DNA of 64,000 bases, from assembly GCF_029263155.1 (NCBI RefSeq), contig NZ_JAJCYB010000056.1, positions 61,358 through 125,357 on the forward strand, in the 5' to 3' direction. The position numbers and the translations under genes are program-made. Under the pieces are notes generated by a model, which saw only the letters and a list, made by a program, of their open reading frames with translations, did not search any database and was not told the origin of the DNA. Shown one piece after another: positions 1 to 8,078 of the stretch. Within the stretch, counting starts at the first letter, position 1. The number at the start of each line of letters is the position of its first letter. The stretch comes from Pseudonocardia sp. Lineage in GTDB: Bacteria; Actinomycetota; Actinomycetes; Mycobacteriales; Pseudonocardiaceae.

Positions 1-510
1 GGCTTCGCCGACCCGGTGGCCGCGTTCGAGACGCTGTGGTTCACCGGGGCCGCGAAGTCGATCGAGCACCTGGGGCCCGAGCAGCGGGCCCTCATGGACG
101 CGGGGCTCGTGGCGTCCGCCGAGCAGGGTGCGCGGATGAGCGCGCTGGACTACCTGACCGCGATGGCCGTCCGCAACGACCTCGGGACGCGGATGGGCGA
201 GTTCCACACCCGGCACGCGCTGCTGCTCACCCCGACGATGCCGATCCCCGCGTTCGAGGCGGGCGTCGAGGTGCCGGCGGGGTCGACTCGGGAGCGGTGG
301 ACGTCGTGGACGCCGTTCAGCTACCCGTTCAACATGACCCAGCAGCCCGCCGCGAGCGTGCCGTGCGGCTTCACGCGCGGCGGGCTGCCGATCGGTCTGC
401 AGATCGTGGGCCCCCGGCATGCCGACGCCGCCGTGCTGGCGGCCGCGCACGCCTTCCAGCAGGCGACGGACTGGCACCTGCAGCGACCCCGCCCGGCCAC
501 GGGACGGTAG
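1..510 (+). CDS. Amidase signature family enzyme, C-terminal part
   Basis: Frame 1 is open from the first base, so this is the last ~169 residues of a gene that starts outside the window. The sequence matches the end of amidase-signature hydrolases (GatA, AtzF and aryl-acylamidase type): a TPTMPIPAF strand, then FSYPFNMTQQPAASVPCGF, a GLPIGLQIVGPR strand and a terminal helix of Ala-rich residues ending near WHLQRP. These enzymes cleave amide bonds with a Ser-cisSer-Lys triad; that triad lies in the missing N-terminal half, so activity and substrate cannot be judged. It converges on tatB, whose stop is 29 bp away, with no clear hairpin between them. The family call is firm, the substrate is unknown. 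Confidence 0.88.
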   Translation, partial: GFADPVAAFETLWFTGAAKSIEHLGPEQRALMDAGLVASAEQGARMSALDYLTAMAVRNDLGTRMGEFHTRHALLLTPTMPIPAFEAGVEVPAGSTRERWTSWTPFSYPFNMTQQPAASVPCGFTRGGLPIGLQIVGPRHADAAVLAAAHAFQQATDWHLQRPRPATGR

Positions 511-538
511 GCCGCCCGGGCGTCGGAGCCCGCCGACG

Positions 539-946
539 TCAGGTGGCGTCGGGGTCGATCGGGGGACGCTCGCCCTTCGACAGGATCTCGGGCACCGCGC
601 CGGTGGCGGGGTGCACCTGGGGCGCGCCGTTCTTCGTCAGGCTCGGCGGCGGCGCGAAGCCGTTGGGCTTCGGCGCGGGTGGGTCGTCGAACAGGGCGCG
701 GGTGGCGGCGGTCCGCGGGTTGAAGTTGCGCAGGCCGCGCAGCTCGTCCAGCGGCTTGCGCAGCTCCTCGAACTCCGGGCCGAGCTCGCCCTTGAGCTGG
801 TCGCGGGCGCCCGTGGCGTACTCCTTGGCCTTGCGGATCGCCTGACCCAGCTGGGCCGCCGCCCCCGGCAGCCGCTCGGGGCCGAGGATGAACAGCCCGG
901 CCACGATCAACACGAGGATCTCGCCCCAGCCGACACTGTCGAACAC
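539..946 (-). CDS. tatB: Sec-independent protein translocase subunit TatB
   Basis: A 135-residue protein with the TatA/B layout: a short periplasmic start, one membrane helix (about residues 6-21, [19 protein letters not shown] including the hinge), an amphipathic helix ([15 protein letters not shown]) and a polar Pro-rich tail. The acidic residue just before the helix and the position after htrA match TatB, which with TatC binds twin-arginine signal peptides for export of folded proteins. The GTG start at 946 is chosen because it gives the usual TatB N-terminus; it lies 17 bp after the htrA stop, so the gene is probably the last of the sigE operon, as in M. tuberculosis (Rv1224). Confidence 0.92.
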   Translation of the reverse strand: MFDSVGWGEILVLIVAGLFILGPERLPGAAAQLGQAIRKAKEYATGARDQLKGELGPEFEELRKPLDELRGLRNFNPRTAATRALFDDPPAPKPNGFAPPPSLTKNGAPQVHPATGAVPEILSKGERPPIDPDAT

Positions 947-963
947 GGGACCATCGTACGGGG

Positions 964-2454
964 TCAGTCCGAGGCGAGGACCACCGACACCGTCAGCGGC
1001 CGTCCCTCGCGGATCAGCTCCACCGGGACCCGCGCCCCGGGGTCGTACTCGCGCACCGCGACCTCGAGCTCGTCGGCCCCGGCGATGCTGCGCCCACCGA
1101 GCCGGACGATCACGTCGCCCTCGACGATCCCGGCGGCCGCCGCGGCGCCCCCGACCTGCACGTTCTGCACCTGCGCGCCGGAGCTGGTGTCGTCCTCCAC
1201 CGAGCGCGCGTTCACCCCGAGCTCGGCGTGGCGCACCGCCCCGGTCCGGATCAGCTCCTCGGCGATCACGCGGGCGTCGTCGATCGGGATGGCGAAGCCG
1301 AGGCCGATCGACCCGCCCTCGACGCCGCTGACGCTGCTGATCGCGGTGTTGATCCCGACCACGGCACCGGTGGCGTCGACCAGCGGGCCGCCCGAGTTGC
1401 CGGGGTTGATCGCGGCGTCGGTCTGGATGGCGTCGATGACGGCGTTGACCTCGCCACCCTCCAGGCGCACCGGCCGGTTCACCGCGCTCACGATGCCGTC
1501 GGTGACGGTGCCGGCCAGCCCGAGCGGCGAGCCGACGGCGATCACCCCGTCGCCGACGGCGAGCGAGGACGACGACCCGATCTGCGCCACCACCGGATTG
1601 GTGACGCCGACCCGGATCACCGCGAGGTCGGTCTTCGGGTCCCGGCCGACGATCTGGGCGCGTGTGCGGGTGCCGTCGGAGAAGACCGCCTCGATCGTGG
1701 CCCCCTCGACCTCGGCCGCCGGGGCGACGACGTGGTTGTTGGTGAGCACGAACCCGCCACCGTCGATCATGACGCCGGAACCGGTGCCGCCCCCCTCCCC
1801 GACCCGGACCTCGATGGAGACGACGGCCGGGACGACCCGCTGCGCGATGTCGGCCACCGAGCCCGGGGGGCGTTCCTTGGCCTCGCTGGTGGCGGTGAGC
1901 GTGGCGTCGGGCTGGGTGAGCGCGCCGGCGCCCTCGGCGGTGGCCCGACCGACCAGGCCGCCGACCGCGCCGATCAGCAGCGCCGTGACGGCCAGCAACG
2001 CCAGCGCCTGCGGCTGCACGCGCCGGCCGAACAGCACCTCGCGCAGGCTCAGCCGGGCACCCTCGCCCGCTGGCGGCGCCGGCGTCGGCGCCGGGTCGGC
2101 AGCGGGCGGCCCGAGCGACACGCCGCTTCCCGGGTCCCGCCACGGGTCGGCCTCGCCCCCCGCCCACAACGGGTCGGCCTCGCCGTCGCCGCGCCGGGTG
2201 CCGTCCGGGGCCCGCTGCAGCGAGCCCGCCGCGTCGGCCGGGCGACCGAACGCGGCGGCGAGCGCGGCGGGAGCGGGGGCGGCGAGCGGGGGCGACACGG
2301 TCCGGTGCGCGGGCTCGCGCGCGAACCCGCCGTCGACGTCGGACGGCCTGCCGAACACCGAGGCCGCGCCGGGATCGGCGGCCGGACGTTCCAGCGGGCG
2401 GGGCGTCAGCCGAGGCGGCCCGTCACCTCGGGACGCGTCGTCCACGTCGGTCAT
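964..2454 (-). CDS. htrA: HtrA/DegP-family membrane serine protease
   Basis: A 496-residue protein: a long Pro/Ala/Gly-rich cytoplasmic region (1-145), one membrane helix (about 149-169), an extracytoplasmic trypsin-like protease domain (about 195-380) and a C-terminal PDZ domain (about 395-490). The triad is visible: His241 in TNNHVV, Asp276 in KTDLAVI and Ser354 in NPGNSGGP. Family members degrade or refold damaged secreted proteins and, in mycobacteria, belong to the SigE envelope-stress circuit. The ATG at 2454 lacks a good ribosome-binding site of its own; a five-codon mini-ORF (2451-2468) ends in an ATGA overlap with it, suggesting coupled translation. The 108-bp gap to rseA holds nothing else obvious. 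Confidence 0.93.
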   Translation of the reverse strand: MTDVDDASRGDGPPRLTPRPLERPAADPGAASVFGRPSDVDGGFAREPAHRTVSPPLAAPAPAALAAAFGRPADAAGSLQRAPDGTRRGDGEADPLWAGGEADPWRDPGSGVSLGPPAADPAPTPAPPAGEGARLSLREVLFGRRVQPQALALLAVTALLIGAVGGLVGRATAEGAGALTQPDATLTATSEAKERPPGSVADIAQRVVPAVVSIEVRVGEGGGTGSGVMIDGGGFVLTNNHVVAPAAEVEGATIEAVFSDGTRTRAQIVGRDPKTDLAVIRVGVTNPVVAQIGSSSSLAVGDGVIAVGSPLGLAGTVTDGIVSAVNRPVRLEGGEVNAVIDAIQTDAAINPGNSGGPLVDATGAVVGINTAISSVSGVEGGSIGLGFAIPIDDARVIAEELIRTGAVRHAELGVNARSVEDDTSSGAQVQNVQVGGAAAAAGIVEGDVIVRLGGRSIAGADELEVAVREYDPGARVPVELIREGRPLTVSVVLASD

Positions 2455-2468
2455 CGGGGGTGATTCAT
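2451..2468 (-). CDS. Five-codon leader mini-ORF coupled to htrA
   Basis: ATG at 2468 followed by codons for N, H, P, R and then TGA. The stop overlaps the htrA start as ATGA. An AGGAG at 2480-2484 lies 11 nt upstream of this ATG, whereas no Shine-Dalgarno precedes the htrA ATG directly. A ribosome delivered to the mini-ORF would terminate on the htrA start and could reinitiate. No function of the peptide itself is implied; chance occurrence is possible because the ORF is so short. Confidence 0.4.
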   Translation of the reverse strand: MNHPR

Positions 2469-2562
2469 CGTGCAGACGGCTCCTGAGGACGCGGACGGGC
2501 CGCGTCGAGCCTGCCCGAGCAGGGGTGAAGTCCGTGTACCGGGCCCCGGCGGGTGTCGAGCC

Positions 2563-3207
2563 TCAGTGCGTGCCGGGCCCCAGGAACGTGTGCGGCATGC
2601 GTGACGACCTCTCGGTGAGCCGCGCGTCGACATCGGCCGCGGTCCGCACCTCGGGCTCGACGCCGAGCCGGGCGATCCCGGGCGAGAGGACCGGACCGCC
2701 GAGCACGCCCCGCTCCGGTTCGGTGGCGACGGTGGTGTCCGCGGGCAGCGCGCCGACCCCGAGCGTGAGCGCCCCGATCGCCAGACCGGACACGGCGGCC
2801 CCGGCTCCGAAGCGCATCCGCCACGACGACGGATGCCGACGCCCGTCCGCCGGGGCCTCCGCGGGTGCCGTGCGCTCGGGTCGCAGCACCGAGACCAGCC
2901 GTCCCTCGGCGGAGACCGCGAGACCGGCGGGCGGGGGCGGGAGCTCGGTGTCCTCGGGGATCGAGCGCAGGCTCGACAGCAGCGACGACGGCAGCGACGG
3001 GCAGGAGGCCCCGCGCAGCGCGGTGCGGGCCTGGCGCTGCGCCACGACCTCGGCCGCGCAGTCCGCGCAGCTGTTCAGGTGCGCCGCGGCGCGTGCGTGC
3101 GGGCCGTGCGCCAGCTCGCCGTCGACGAACGCGACGACGGCGTCCGACGACAGGTGGGCGGGCCCCCAGTCGGGAGTCGTCACCGTGAACCGCCGACGCT
3201 CGGTCAC
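2563..3207 (-). CDS. rseA: Anti-sigma-E factor RseA (zinc-finger ZAS type)
   Basis: A 214-residue protein with an N-terminal anti-sigma domain carrying the zinc motif His43-x3-Cys47-x2-Cys50 (HLNSCADC), a Pro-rich linker, one predicted membrane helix (about 132-155) and a short outer tail. Such proteins hold SigE inactive until surface or thiol stress releases it. It directly follows sigE, the M. tuberculosis order (Rv1222), although I see a clearer membrane helix here than expected for a purely cytosolic RseA. The start is GTG at 3207, preceded by a strong GAGGAGG; its first four bases GTGA overlap the stop of an upstream mini-ORF created by a 77-bp duplication. Confidence 0.88.
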   Translation of the reverse strand: MTERRRFTVTTPDWGPAHLSSDAVVAFVDGELAHGPHARAAAHLNSCADCAAEVVAQRQARTALRGASCPSLPSSLLSSLRSIPEDTELPPPPAGLAVSAEGRLVSVLRPERTAPAEAPADGRRHPSSWRMRFGAGAAVSGLAIGALTLGVGALPADTTVATEPERGVLGGPVLSPGIARLGVEPEVRTAADVDARLTERSSRMPHTFLGPGTH

Positions 3208-3284
3208 GTCCCCTCCTCGCTGTCGCTCGTCACGGCCGTGCCCGACGGTGCTGCGCCCGATGGTGACCTCGCAAGCTCGGTCAC
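3204..3284 (-). CDS. Junction mini-ORF 2 (26 codons) between sigE and rseA
   Basis: Second product of the 77-bp duplication. GTG at 3284 lies just after a GAGGAGG site and overlaps the stop of mini-ORF 1. It encodes the same first 25 residues, differing only in the last one, and stops at 3204-3206, overlapping the rseA GTG at 3207. The chain sigE, mini-ORF 1, mini-ORF 2, rseA is therefore linked by three GTGA overlaps. Confidence 0.45.
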   Translation of the reverse strand: MTELARSPSGAAPSGTAVTSDSEEGT

Positions 3285-3361
3285 CCCCCCTCCTCGCTGT
3301 CGCTCGTCACGGCCGTGCCCGACGGTGCTGCGCCCGATGGTGACCTCGCAAGCTCGGTCAC
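3281..3361 (-). CDS. Junction mini-ORF 1 (26 codons) between sigE and rseA
   Basis: GTG at 3361 overlaps the sigE stop (GTGA). The frame encodes 26 residues, starting [10 protein letters not shown], and ends with TGA at 3281-3283, which overlaps the next GTG at 3284. The peptide is low-complexity and resembles no family I know. It is likely a by-product of the 77-bp duplication whose role, if any, is to pass ribosomes from sigE towards rseA. Confidence 0.45.
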   Translation of the reverse strand: MTELARSPSGAAPSGTAVTSDSEEGG

Positions 3362-3978
3362 TGGTCCCCGACCTCCTCCGCTCCGGCACGGTCGCGCTCG
3401 ATCGCCGCGCGCAGCGCGGCGCGGCCCCGGTGGATCCTGCTCCGCACGGTACCGAGCTTCACCCCGAGCGTGGCGCCGATCTCCTCGTAGGACAGGCCCT
3501 CCACGTCACAGAGCACGACCGCGGCCCGGAACTCGGGGGCCAGCTCGTCGAGGGCGGACTGCAGCGCCGGGTCGAGGTGGGTGTCGGAGAACACCTGCTC
3601 GGGCTCGGGTCCCCGGCCGGGGATGCGCTCGGAGTCCTCCGGGAGGGCCTCCATGCGGATCCGCGCGCGGCGCCGGACCATGTCCAGGAACAGGTTGGTG
3701 GTGATCCGGTGCAGCCAGCCCTCGAACGTGCCGGGCCGGAACGACGCCAGGTTGCGGAACACCCGGACGAACGTCTCCTGCGTGAGGTCCTCGGCGTCGT
3801 GCGGGTTGCCGGTCAGGCGGTAGGCGAGGCGGTAGACCCGATCGGCGTGCTCCCGGACGACCTCGTCCCAGGTGGGCGGGGTCCACTGCGCGCCCTCACC
3901 GGGCAGGACCGTCCGGCTCGACGCCACGGGGACGGACGCCACGGGGACGTCGGCCGCGGTGGCCAGGCCGTCGCTCAT
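3358..3978 (-). CDS. sigE: ECF RNA polymerase sigma factor SigE
   Basis: A 206-residue group-4 sigma factor. Region 2 spans about 40-105 ([18 protein letters not shown], then [14 protein letters not shown]), followed by a linker; region 4 is about 138-195 with the helix-turn-helix [19 protein letters not shown]. It would direct polymerase to GGAAC-type promoters under envelope stress and be held in check by RseA. The ATG at 3978 is preferred: a GGGAGG lies upstream and an ECF promoter is only about 45 bp away, so upstream in-frame codons fall in the promoter. Neighbours (O-methyltransferase divergent; rseA, htrA, tatB downstream) match the mycobacterial sigE locus. Confidence 0.95.
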   Translation of the reverse strand: MSDGLATAADVPVASVPVASSRTVLPGEGAQWTPPTWDEVVREHADRVYRLAYRLTGNPHDAEDLTQETFVRVFRNLASFRPGTFEGWLHRITTNLFLDMVRRRARIRMEALPEDSERIPGRGPEPEQVFSDTHLDPALQSALDELAPEFRAAVVLCDVEGLSYEEIGATLGVKLGTVRSRIHRGRAALRAAIERDRAGAEEVGDQ

Positions 3979-4020
3979 GATCTTTTTCTCTACCTCCCGG
4001 CGCGGGTCGTGCTGTTCGTG

Positions 4021-4047
4021 CCAACGTCCTGCGCGGCCGGAAGTTCC
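4021..4047 (-). promoter_or_regulatory. SigE-type ECF promoter upstream of sigE
   Basis: On the minus strand GGAAC (4043-4047) is followed after 16 nt by CGTTGG (4026-4021), matching the -35/-10 consensus of SigE-like ECF sigma factors. Transcription would start near 4014, leaving a leader of about 35 nt before the sigE ATG at 3978. The match implies autoregulation of sigE, as known for its mycobacterial relative. Confidence 0.82.
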
Positions 4048-4192
4048 CGGTCGTGCGGTGCACCGGTCGACGACCCCGACCGATCCGGCTACCACGGTGC
4101 CCGACCGCGGTGAGCGACGGGTGAGAACCGACTGAGAGGATCCTGTGAATCGCTGGGTCACTGTGAATGCGGGCCGGGGACGGTCGACCCAG

Positions 4193-4204
4193 TAACCTCC
4201 CATC
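4193..4204 (+). promoter_or_regulatory. -10 element for leaderless O-methyltransferase mRNA
   Basis: TAACCT at 4193-4198 ends six bases before the ATG at 4205, so transcription would start at or next to the start codon. No Shine-Dalgarno is present and a leaderless message is the simplest reading. The -35 region is not recognisable. Upstream, CTGGGTC and GACCCAG form an inverted repeat, and CTGTGAAT occurs twice (about 4143 and 4161). Confidence 0.5.
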
Positions 4205-4855
4205 ATGACCGTCCGCACGGACGACGGCCACCCCCCGTGGGCCGTTCGCGACTACGTCGAGGGCTACCTGGCCGAGGACGACGTGCTGCGCGACGCCCGC
4301 ACCCGCGGCGGCACGCTCGGGTGCGCCCCGATCGGCCCGGGCGGAGGCGCCGGGATCCGCTTCCTGGCTGCGAGCATCGGGGCCAGGGCGGTCGTCGAGG
4401 TCGGCACCGGGGCCGGGGTCAGCGGGCTGTGGCTGCTCGGCGGGATGGCCGACGACGGCGTACTGACCTCGATCGACGTCGACCCGGAGGCCCAGCGGGC
4501 GGCACGGGCCTCCTTCGTCGCGGCCGGGTACGCCCCCGGGCGGCTGCGACTGATCAACGGCATGGGCCTGGAGGTCCTGCCCCGGCTCACCGACGGCGGG
4601 TACGACCTGGTCTTCGTCGACGCGCTCGACACCGACTACCCGCGCTACCTCGACGAGGCGGTGCGGTTGCTGCGCCCGGGCGGCATCGTGGCACTCGCGG
4701 GGGTGCTCACCGCGGGCGCCACCGACCCCGACGCCACCGACCCCGGCAGCGTCGCGCTGCGCGAGGTGGCGCGGCAGATGCGGGAGGACGACCGGCTGGT
4801 CTCGGTGCTCCTGCCGCTCGGCGACGGGCTGCTGGCCGCCGTCACCACGACCTGA
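4205..4855 (+). CDS. Family-3 O-methyltransferase, SAM-dependent
   Basis: A 216-residue single-domain methyltransferase. The SAM-binding motif I is [16 protein letters not shown] (about 64-79), followed by [13 protein letters not shown] and the acidic [16 protein letters not shown] segment typical of catechol/caffeoyl-CoA O-methyltransferase-like proteins. It corresponds in position to M. tuberculosis Rv1220c, divergent from sigE. The substrate is unknown; family members often methylate catechols or bind a divalent metal through the motif-IV Asp. The start is fixed by the adjacent -10 box. Confidence 0.88.
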   Translation: MTVRTDDGHPPWAVRDYVEGYLAEDDVLRDARTRGGTLGCAPIGPGGGAGIRFLAASIGARAVVEVGTGAGVSGLWLLGGMADDGVLTSIDVDPEAQRAARASFVAAGYAPGRLRLINGMGLEVLPRLTDGGYDLVFVDALDTDYPRYLDEAVRLLRPGGIVALAGVLTAGATDPDATDPGSVALREVARQMREDDRLVSVLLPLGDGLLAAVTTT

Positions 4856-4955
4856 TCGCCCCCGCCTCCCCCCGCACGGCCCCCGACGATCTTGCATTAC
4901 CTTCTCGTGCGCGGACGGGTGAACCGGCCGCGGAACCCGAAAGGACCACACCCTC

Positions 4956-5414
4956 GTGACGCAGACCCTCACTGCCATCCTGCTGGACCCGACGCGGCGC
5001 GGAGGCGTCGTGACGGACCTCCAGACGCTGGTCGACCAGGAGGTCTCGGACTCCGGCGGTGTCTCCGGCGCCGTGATCAAGACCGGGTACGCCACGGTCA
5101 AGAAGGTCAAGCCGGGCATCGTGACCAGTGCCGTGGACAAGATGCTCCCCGAGTTCGCCACCGCACTGGAGCCGTTCTACGCCGACTACCGCGCGGATGG
5201 CTCCCACCCGGACTTCGGTGCCTACCTCTCGGCCCGCCCGGCCGAGGCCGCCGACGCGCTGCTGGGCGTCAGCGACGCGCGCGCCGACCGCAGCACCTCC
5301 GACACGATCAAGAAGGTCTACGGCAAGCTGCGCCCGCAGGGCCAGAAGAACGTCGAGCAGGCGCTGCCGCGCCTGGGCCGGCTGATCGACCAGCACGCCG
5401 CCACCTCGGTCTGA
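4956..5414 (+). CDS. Conserved small actinobacterial protein (DUF6918-like)
   Basis: A 152-residue soluble, helical protein with no membrane segment. It resembles a small actinobacterial family I recall as DUF6918: conserved stretches are SGAVIKTGYATVKKVKPG, a VDKMLPEFATALEPFY segment and a C-terminal helix QALPRLGRLIDQHAA. No catalytic motif is visible and the function is unknown. The GTG start at 4956 is supported by AAAGGA 11 bp upstream. It stands alone between the O-methyltransferase gene and the end of the iron-box operon, which converges on it. Confidence 0.7.
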   Translation: MTQTLTAILLDPTRRGGVVTDLQTLVDQEVSDSGGVSGAVIKTGYATVKKVKPGIVTSAVDKMLPEFATALEPFYADYRADGSHPDFGAYLSARPAEAADALLGVSDARADRSTSDTIKKVYGKLRPQGQKNVEQALPRLGRLIDQHAATSV

Positions 5415-5465
5415 CCGGTCTCGTGCGCGGGGCCCGCGGCCCCGGCCGCGGATCCCGCGCACGGA

Positions 5466-5975
5466 TCACCCGTCGACGTCGTAGACCTCGTCGGCGGGCA
5501 CGGCGAGCAGCCGGTCGGCCATCTCCTGCTTGAGCACCGCCAGGTGTGCCTCCTCGGTGGCGGTGCGCCCGCGCACCCGGCTCAGCGCGATGAACTCGTC
5601 GGTGACGAAGCCCTCCCGGATCGACACCGTCACGGCGCGCTCCCCGAGGGCGAACCGGAACACGTAGCGCTCCAGCGTGGTGCCTCGTTCCGGCCGGGCC
5701 AGGGCCGGGTCGAGGACATAGCGGTCCTCGGTCACCGCGCGGGTCACCAGCTCGATACCGTCGCGCGCACCCGGCCCCGGGAACGCGGTGACGACGCGGA
5801 TCTCACGGCGTTCCGGGATGCCGTCGGCGACCAGCAGCGGCAGTGCCCGTTCCATCGCCGTGAACCCGTGCGCGACGCCGCCGGGGAAGAGCGGGCCGTG
5901 GTACCGCATGAGGTCCTGCACGCCGAACCGCACGACGGTGCCCTGATCCCGGACGACGATCGGGCCGCGCGTCAC
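5466..5975 (-). CDS. FmdE-like domain protein lacking the metal cysteine
   Basis: A 169-residue protein, last gene of the iron-box operon. Residues 25-36 (YHGPLFPGGVAHG) resemble the HGHLCPG motif that opens FmdE-like (formylmethanofuran dehydrogenase subunit E) domains, and the later ARDGIELVTRAVTEDRYVL resembles the second conserved block of that family. The Cys expected in the first motif is Phe here, and no zinc-ribbon tail follows, so a canonical metal site is not evident. The GTG start at 5975 overlaps the upstream stop as GTGA. The family call is tentative; the coupling to a GATase-like gene suggests both act together on whatever the transporter brings in. Confidence 0.5.
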   Translation of the reverse strand: MTRGPIVVRDQGTVVRFGVQDLMRYHGPLFPGGVAHGFTAMERALPLLVADGIPERREIRVVTAFPGPGARDGIELVTRAVTEDRYVLDPALARPERGTTLERYVFRFALGERAVTVSIREGFVTDEFIALSRVRGRTATEEAHLAVLKQEMADRLLAVPADEVYDVDG

Positions 5976-7258
5976 CGCGTGCTCCGCACGACCGCGCCGC
6001 CCAGCCACGGCAGGAAGCCGTCCAGGAACCGTTCGGTCGCCGGCATGAAGTGGCCGCCGTAGTGGCTCAGCGGATCGAGGGTCGCCACCACCAGGGTGCC
6101 CGGGGTGCTGACCCGGTCGACGTAGAGCAACGCCTCCCCGGTGGGCAGCGCGACGAGGGTGTCGGCCCCGTCCGGTGGGGTGAGTGCGCCGTGGTAGTGC
6201 CAGGTGCAGTCGCGCAGCGACAGGTGGTCGAACAGGGCATGGTCGGGCGACGGGGACGTCAGGCCGAGGTCGGCGCCGGGTTCGAGCCACCACCAGTAGT
6301 TCGTCGGGCGGGGGTCGAACCGCACCCCGGGCAGGAAGTCGGGTAGCGGCTCGCCCCCGGCGAACGCGACGACGGCGCCGCCCGCCTCCAGCAGCTCCCG
6401 CAGCCGGGGGGCGGCGGCCGTGAGCAGCCCGCGGTGCATCCGCTCGGGCAGGACCACCCCGTCGTATCCGGTCAGGTCCGTGTCGGCGAGTCCGGGCAGG
6501 TAGAGGAGCCCCCCGGTGAGGTGCCGGGCGTACTTGGGCATGGTCAGGGCGCGGTGGTGCGGCGCGGACCCGCCGTAGACCGCGGCCAGGCCGGACCCCG
6601 TACCGGTGTCCGGCCCGGGCCCCGGTTCGCCGTGATCGGCGGGAGCCCCGGTATCGGCCCGGTCCGCGGGTCGCCGGCCGGATTCGCCCCGCGCCCAGTC
6701 CAGGAACTGGCCGGGCAGCCGGGCGGCGGTGCTGTCGGTCTGCCCGCCGTACCCGAGCAGGTCGCCGTTGGCGTGCACGACGATCGTGCCCCGGGTCGAG
6801 ACGCGGTCCAGGTAGGTCGCAGGTTCCCCGCCCGCCAGGCGCGCCAGCACCTCGGCGCCCGGCGGGGGCGGGTGGTGGCCGCGGGCGAAGAACCCGGCGA
6901 CCCCGCGGCGAAAGGTCAGATCGTCGGGTTCGACGCCGTCGAAGATCGGGTGCGGGGCGAGCTCGGCGACCCGGTAGGAACGCAGCGACGGCGGGTCCAA
7001 GGCCACGAACCGGGACGCGCCGGGCAGCCAGTCGCGGTGGATCTGCCCGCAGAACAGCAGTACCCCGCCACCGTCGAGGTAGCGGTGGATCACGTCGCGG
7101 TGCCGGGCCAGGTGTTCCTGGTCGGCCATCCCGGGCACCACCAGCACCCGGTAGCGGCCCAGGTCGGCGCGGGTCAGGTCGTAGAGGTCGATCCGGTCGC
7201 CGGGCGCCCCGCGTTCGGCGGAGCGGATGTCCATGTCGAGGATCGCGACGTCAGCCAT
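5972..7258 (-). CDS. Double GATase-like domain protein (fused form)
   Basis: A 428-residue protein with two related halves. The N half has VLVVPGMADQEHL, GGGVLLFCGQIHRDWLP and HPIFDGVEPDDL; the C half has YDGVVLPERMHRGLL, GGAVVAFAGGEPLPDFLPG and a repeat of the LYVDRVSTPGTLVVAT strand. Both look like class-I glutamine amidotransferase/ThuA-type Rossmann folds. A possible nucleophile Cys (FCGQ) is present only in the N half, so enzymatic activity is uncertain. Its halves match, in order, the separate genes 11339-11986 and 10758-11342 at the other end of the operon. ATG at 7258 is preceded by AAAGGA and overlaps the ATPase gene by 8 bp. Confidence 0.6.
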   Translation of the reverse strand: MADVAILDMDIRSAERGAPGDRIDLYDLTRADLGRYRVLVVPGMADQEHLARHRDVIHRYLDGGGVLLFCGQIHRDWLPGASRFVALDPPSLRSYRVAELAPHPIFDGVEPDDLTFRRGVAGFFARGHHPPPPGAEVLARLAGGEPATYLDRVSTRGTIVVHANGDLLGYGGQTDSTAARLPGQFLDWARGESGRRPADRADTGAPADHGEPGPGPDTGTGSGLAAVYGGSAPHHRALTMPKYARHLTGGLLYLPGLADTDLTGYDGVVLPERMHRGLLTAAAPRLRELLEAGGAVVAFAGGEPLPDFLPGVRFDPRPTNYWWWLEPGADLGLTSPSPDHALFDHLSLRDCTWHYHGALTPPDGADTLVALPTGEALLYVDRVSTPGTLVVATLDPLSHYGGHFMPATERFLDGFLPWLGGAVVRSTR

Positions 7259-8078
7259 GGGGGTCCTTTCGACGGGAGGCACCGGACGCCGCCGCGACCA
7301 GCGCGGCGGTATAGGGGTGGGCGGGCGCGCCGAGCACGTCGCCGGTACGGCCGGATTCGACCACCCGCCCGGCCCGCATGACGACCAGCCGGTCGCAGCC
7401 GTGCTGGGCGAGCGCCAGGTCGTGGGTGACGTGCAGGACGGCGACCCCCGATCCTCGAACCAGCTCGCCGATCAGGTCGACGAGCTCGCGGCGCAGCGAG
7501 GCGTCGAGCATCGCGGTGGGTTCGTCGGCCAGGATCAGGCGTGGCCGGGTGACCAGTGCCCGGGCCAGCGCGACCCGCTGTCGCTCGCCACCGGAGAGCT
7601 GGTGGACGTGGCGGGTGCGGTGGTGGGCGGACAGGTGCACCGCGGCCAGCACCTCGTCGACCCGGCCGTCGCGTTCCGCGCGGTCCCCGATCTGGTGGAT
7701 GACCAGCGGCTCGGCGACGACCTCGGCCACCCGCAGGGTCGGCGGCAGCGACGCGTAGGGATCCTGGAAGACCAGGTGCAGCGTGCGACGGAGGCGCCGC
7801 GCCGCGCCGCGGCGAAGACCCACCAGGTCGCTCCCGCAGAGCCGGATCGCGCCGCGGTCGGGCCGGACCAGTCCGGCGACGGCGCGCGCGACCGTCGACT
7901 TCCCGGCGCCGGACCCGCCGACGAGCCCCACCGTCTCCGCCTCCGCCACGGTCAGGTCCACCCCGGTCACCGCCCGGACCCGGTCGCCGCCCCGGTGACC
8001 GAAGCTCACCGTGAGCTGCTCGATCTGCAGCACCGTGTCAGCCGGAGCGGGATCGACGGTGCTCGTCGCCCGGCTCAC
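7251..8078 (-). CDS. Peptide/nickel-type ABC transporter ATPase (DppF/OppF class)
   Basis: A 275-residue ATPase with Walker A GGSGAGKST, Q-loop in LVFQDPYAS, signature LSGGERQRV, Walker B LILADEP and switch HVTHD. The QDPYASL and THDLA blocks and the C-terminal HPYTAAL belong to the oligopeptide/nickel family. It would pair with the ATPase half of the neighbouring fusion to power import. The GTG start at 8078 overlaps the stop of the fusion gene (GTGA). The C-terminus lacks the Cys-rich extension of many OppF proteins. Confidence 0.9.
   Translation of the reverse strand: MSRATSTVDPAPADTVLQIEQLTVSFGHRGGDRVRAVTGVDLTVAEAETVGLVGGSGAGKSTVARAVAGLVRPDRGAIRLCGSDLVGLRRGAARRLRRTLHLVFQDPYASLPPTLRVAEVVAEPLVIHQIGDRAERDGRVDEVLAAVHLSAHHRTRHVHQLSGGERQRVALARALVTRPRLILADEPTAMLDASLRRELVDLIGELVRGSGVAVLHVTHDLALAQHGCDRLVVMRAGRVVESGRTGDVLGAPAHPYTAALVAAASGASRRKDPHG

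Larger units (their letters stand above)
3201..3361 (-). repeat. 77-bp tandem duplication at the sigE/rseA junction
   Basis: Two nearly identical 77-bp units (3201-3277 and 3278-3354) plus a third partial copy of the boundary at 3355-3361. The only differences seen are two bases at the unit boundary (gt versus cc at 3208-3209/3285-3286). On the coding strand each unit begins GTGACCGAGC and ends with a strong GAGGAGG ribosome-binding site. The sigE stop, the two internal boundaries and the rseA start all read GTGA, so stop and start codons overlap at each boundary. Because 77 is 2 modulo 3, each GTG opens a short frame that ends exactly at the next GTGA. Confidence 0.95.

Noticed and set aside
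419..3343. A 974-codon plus-strand open frame and other long frames opposite known genes
   Set aside because: They lie antisense to tatB, htrA and rseA, have compositions dominated by Arg, Pro and Ser, and show no domain. High GC leaves many stop-free frames.
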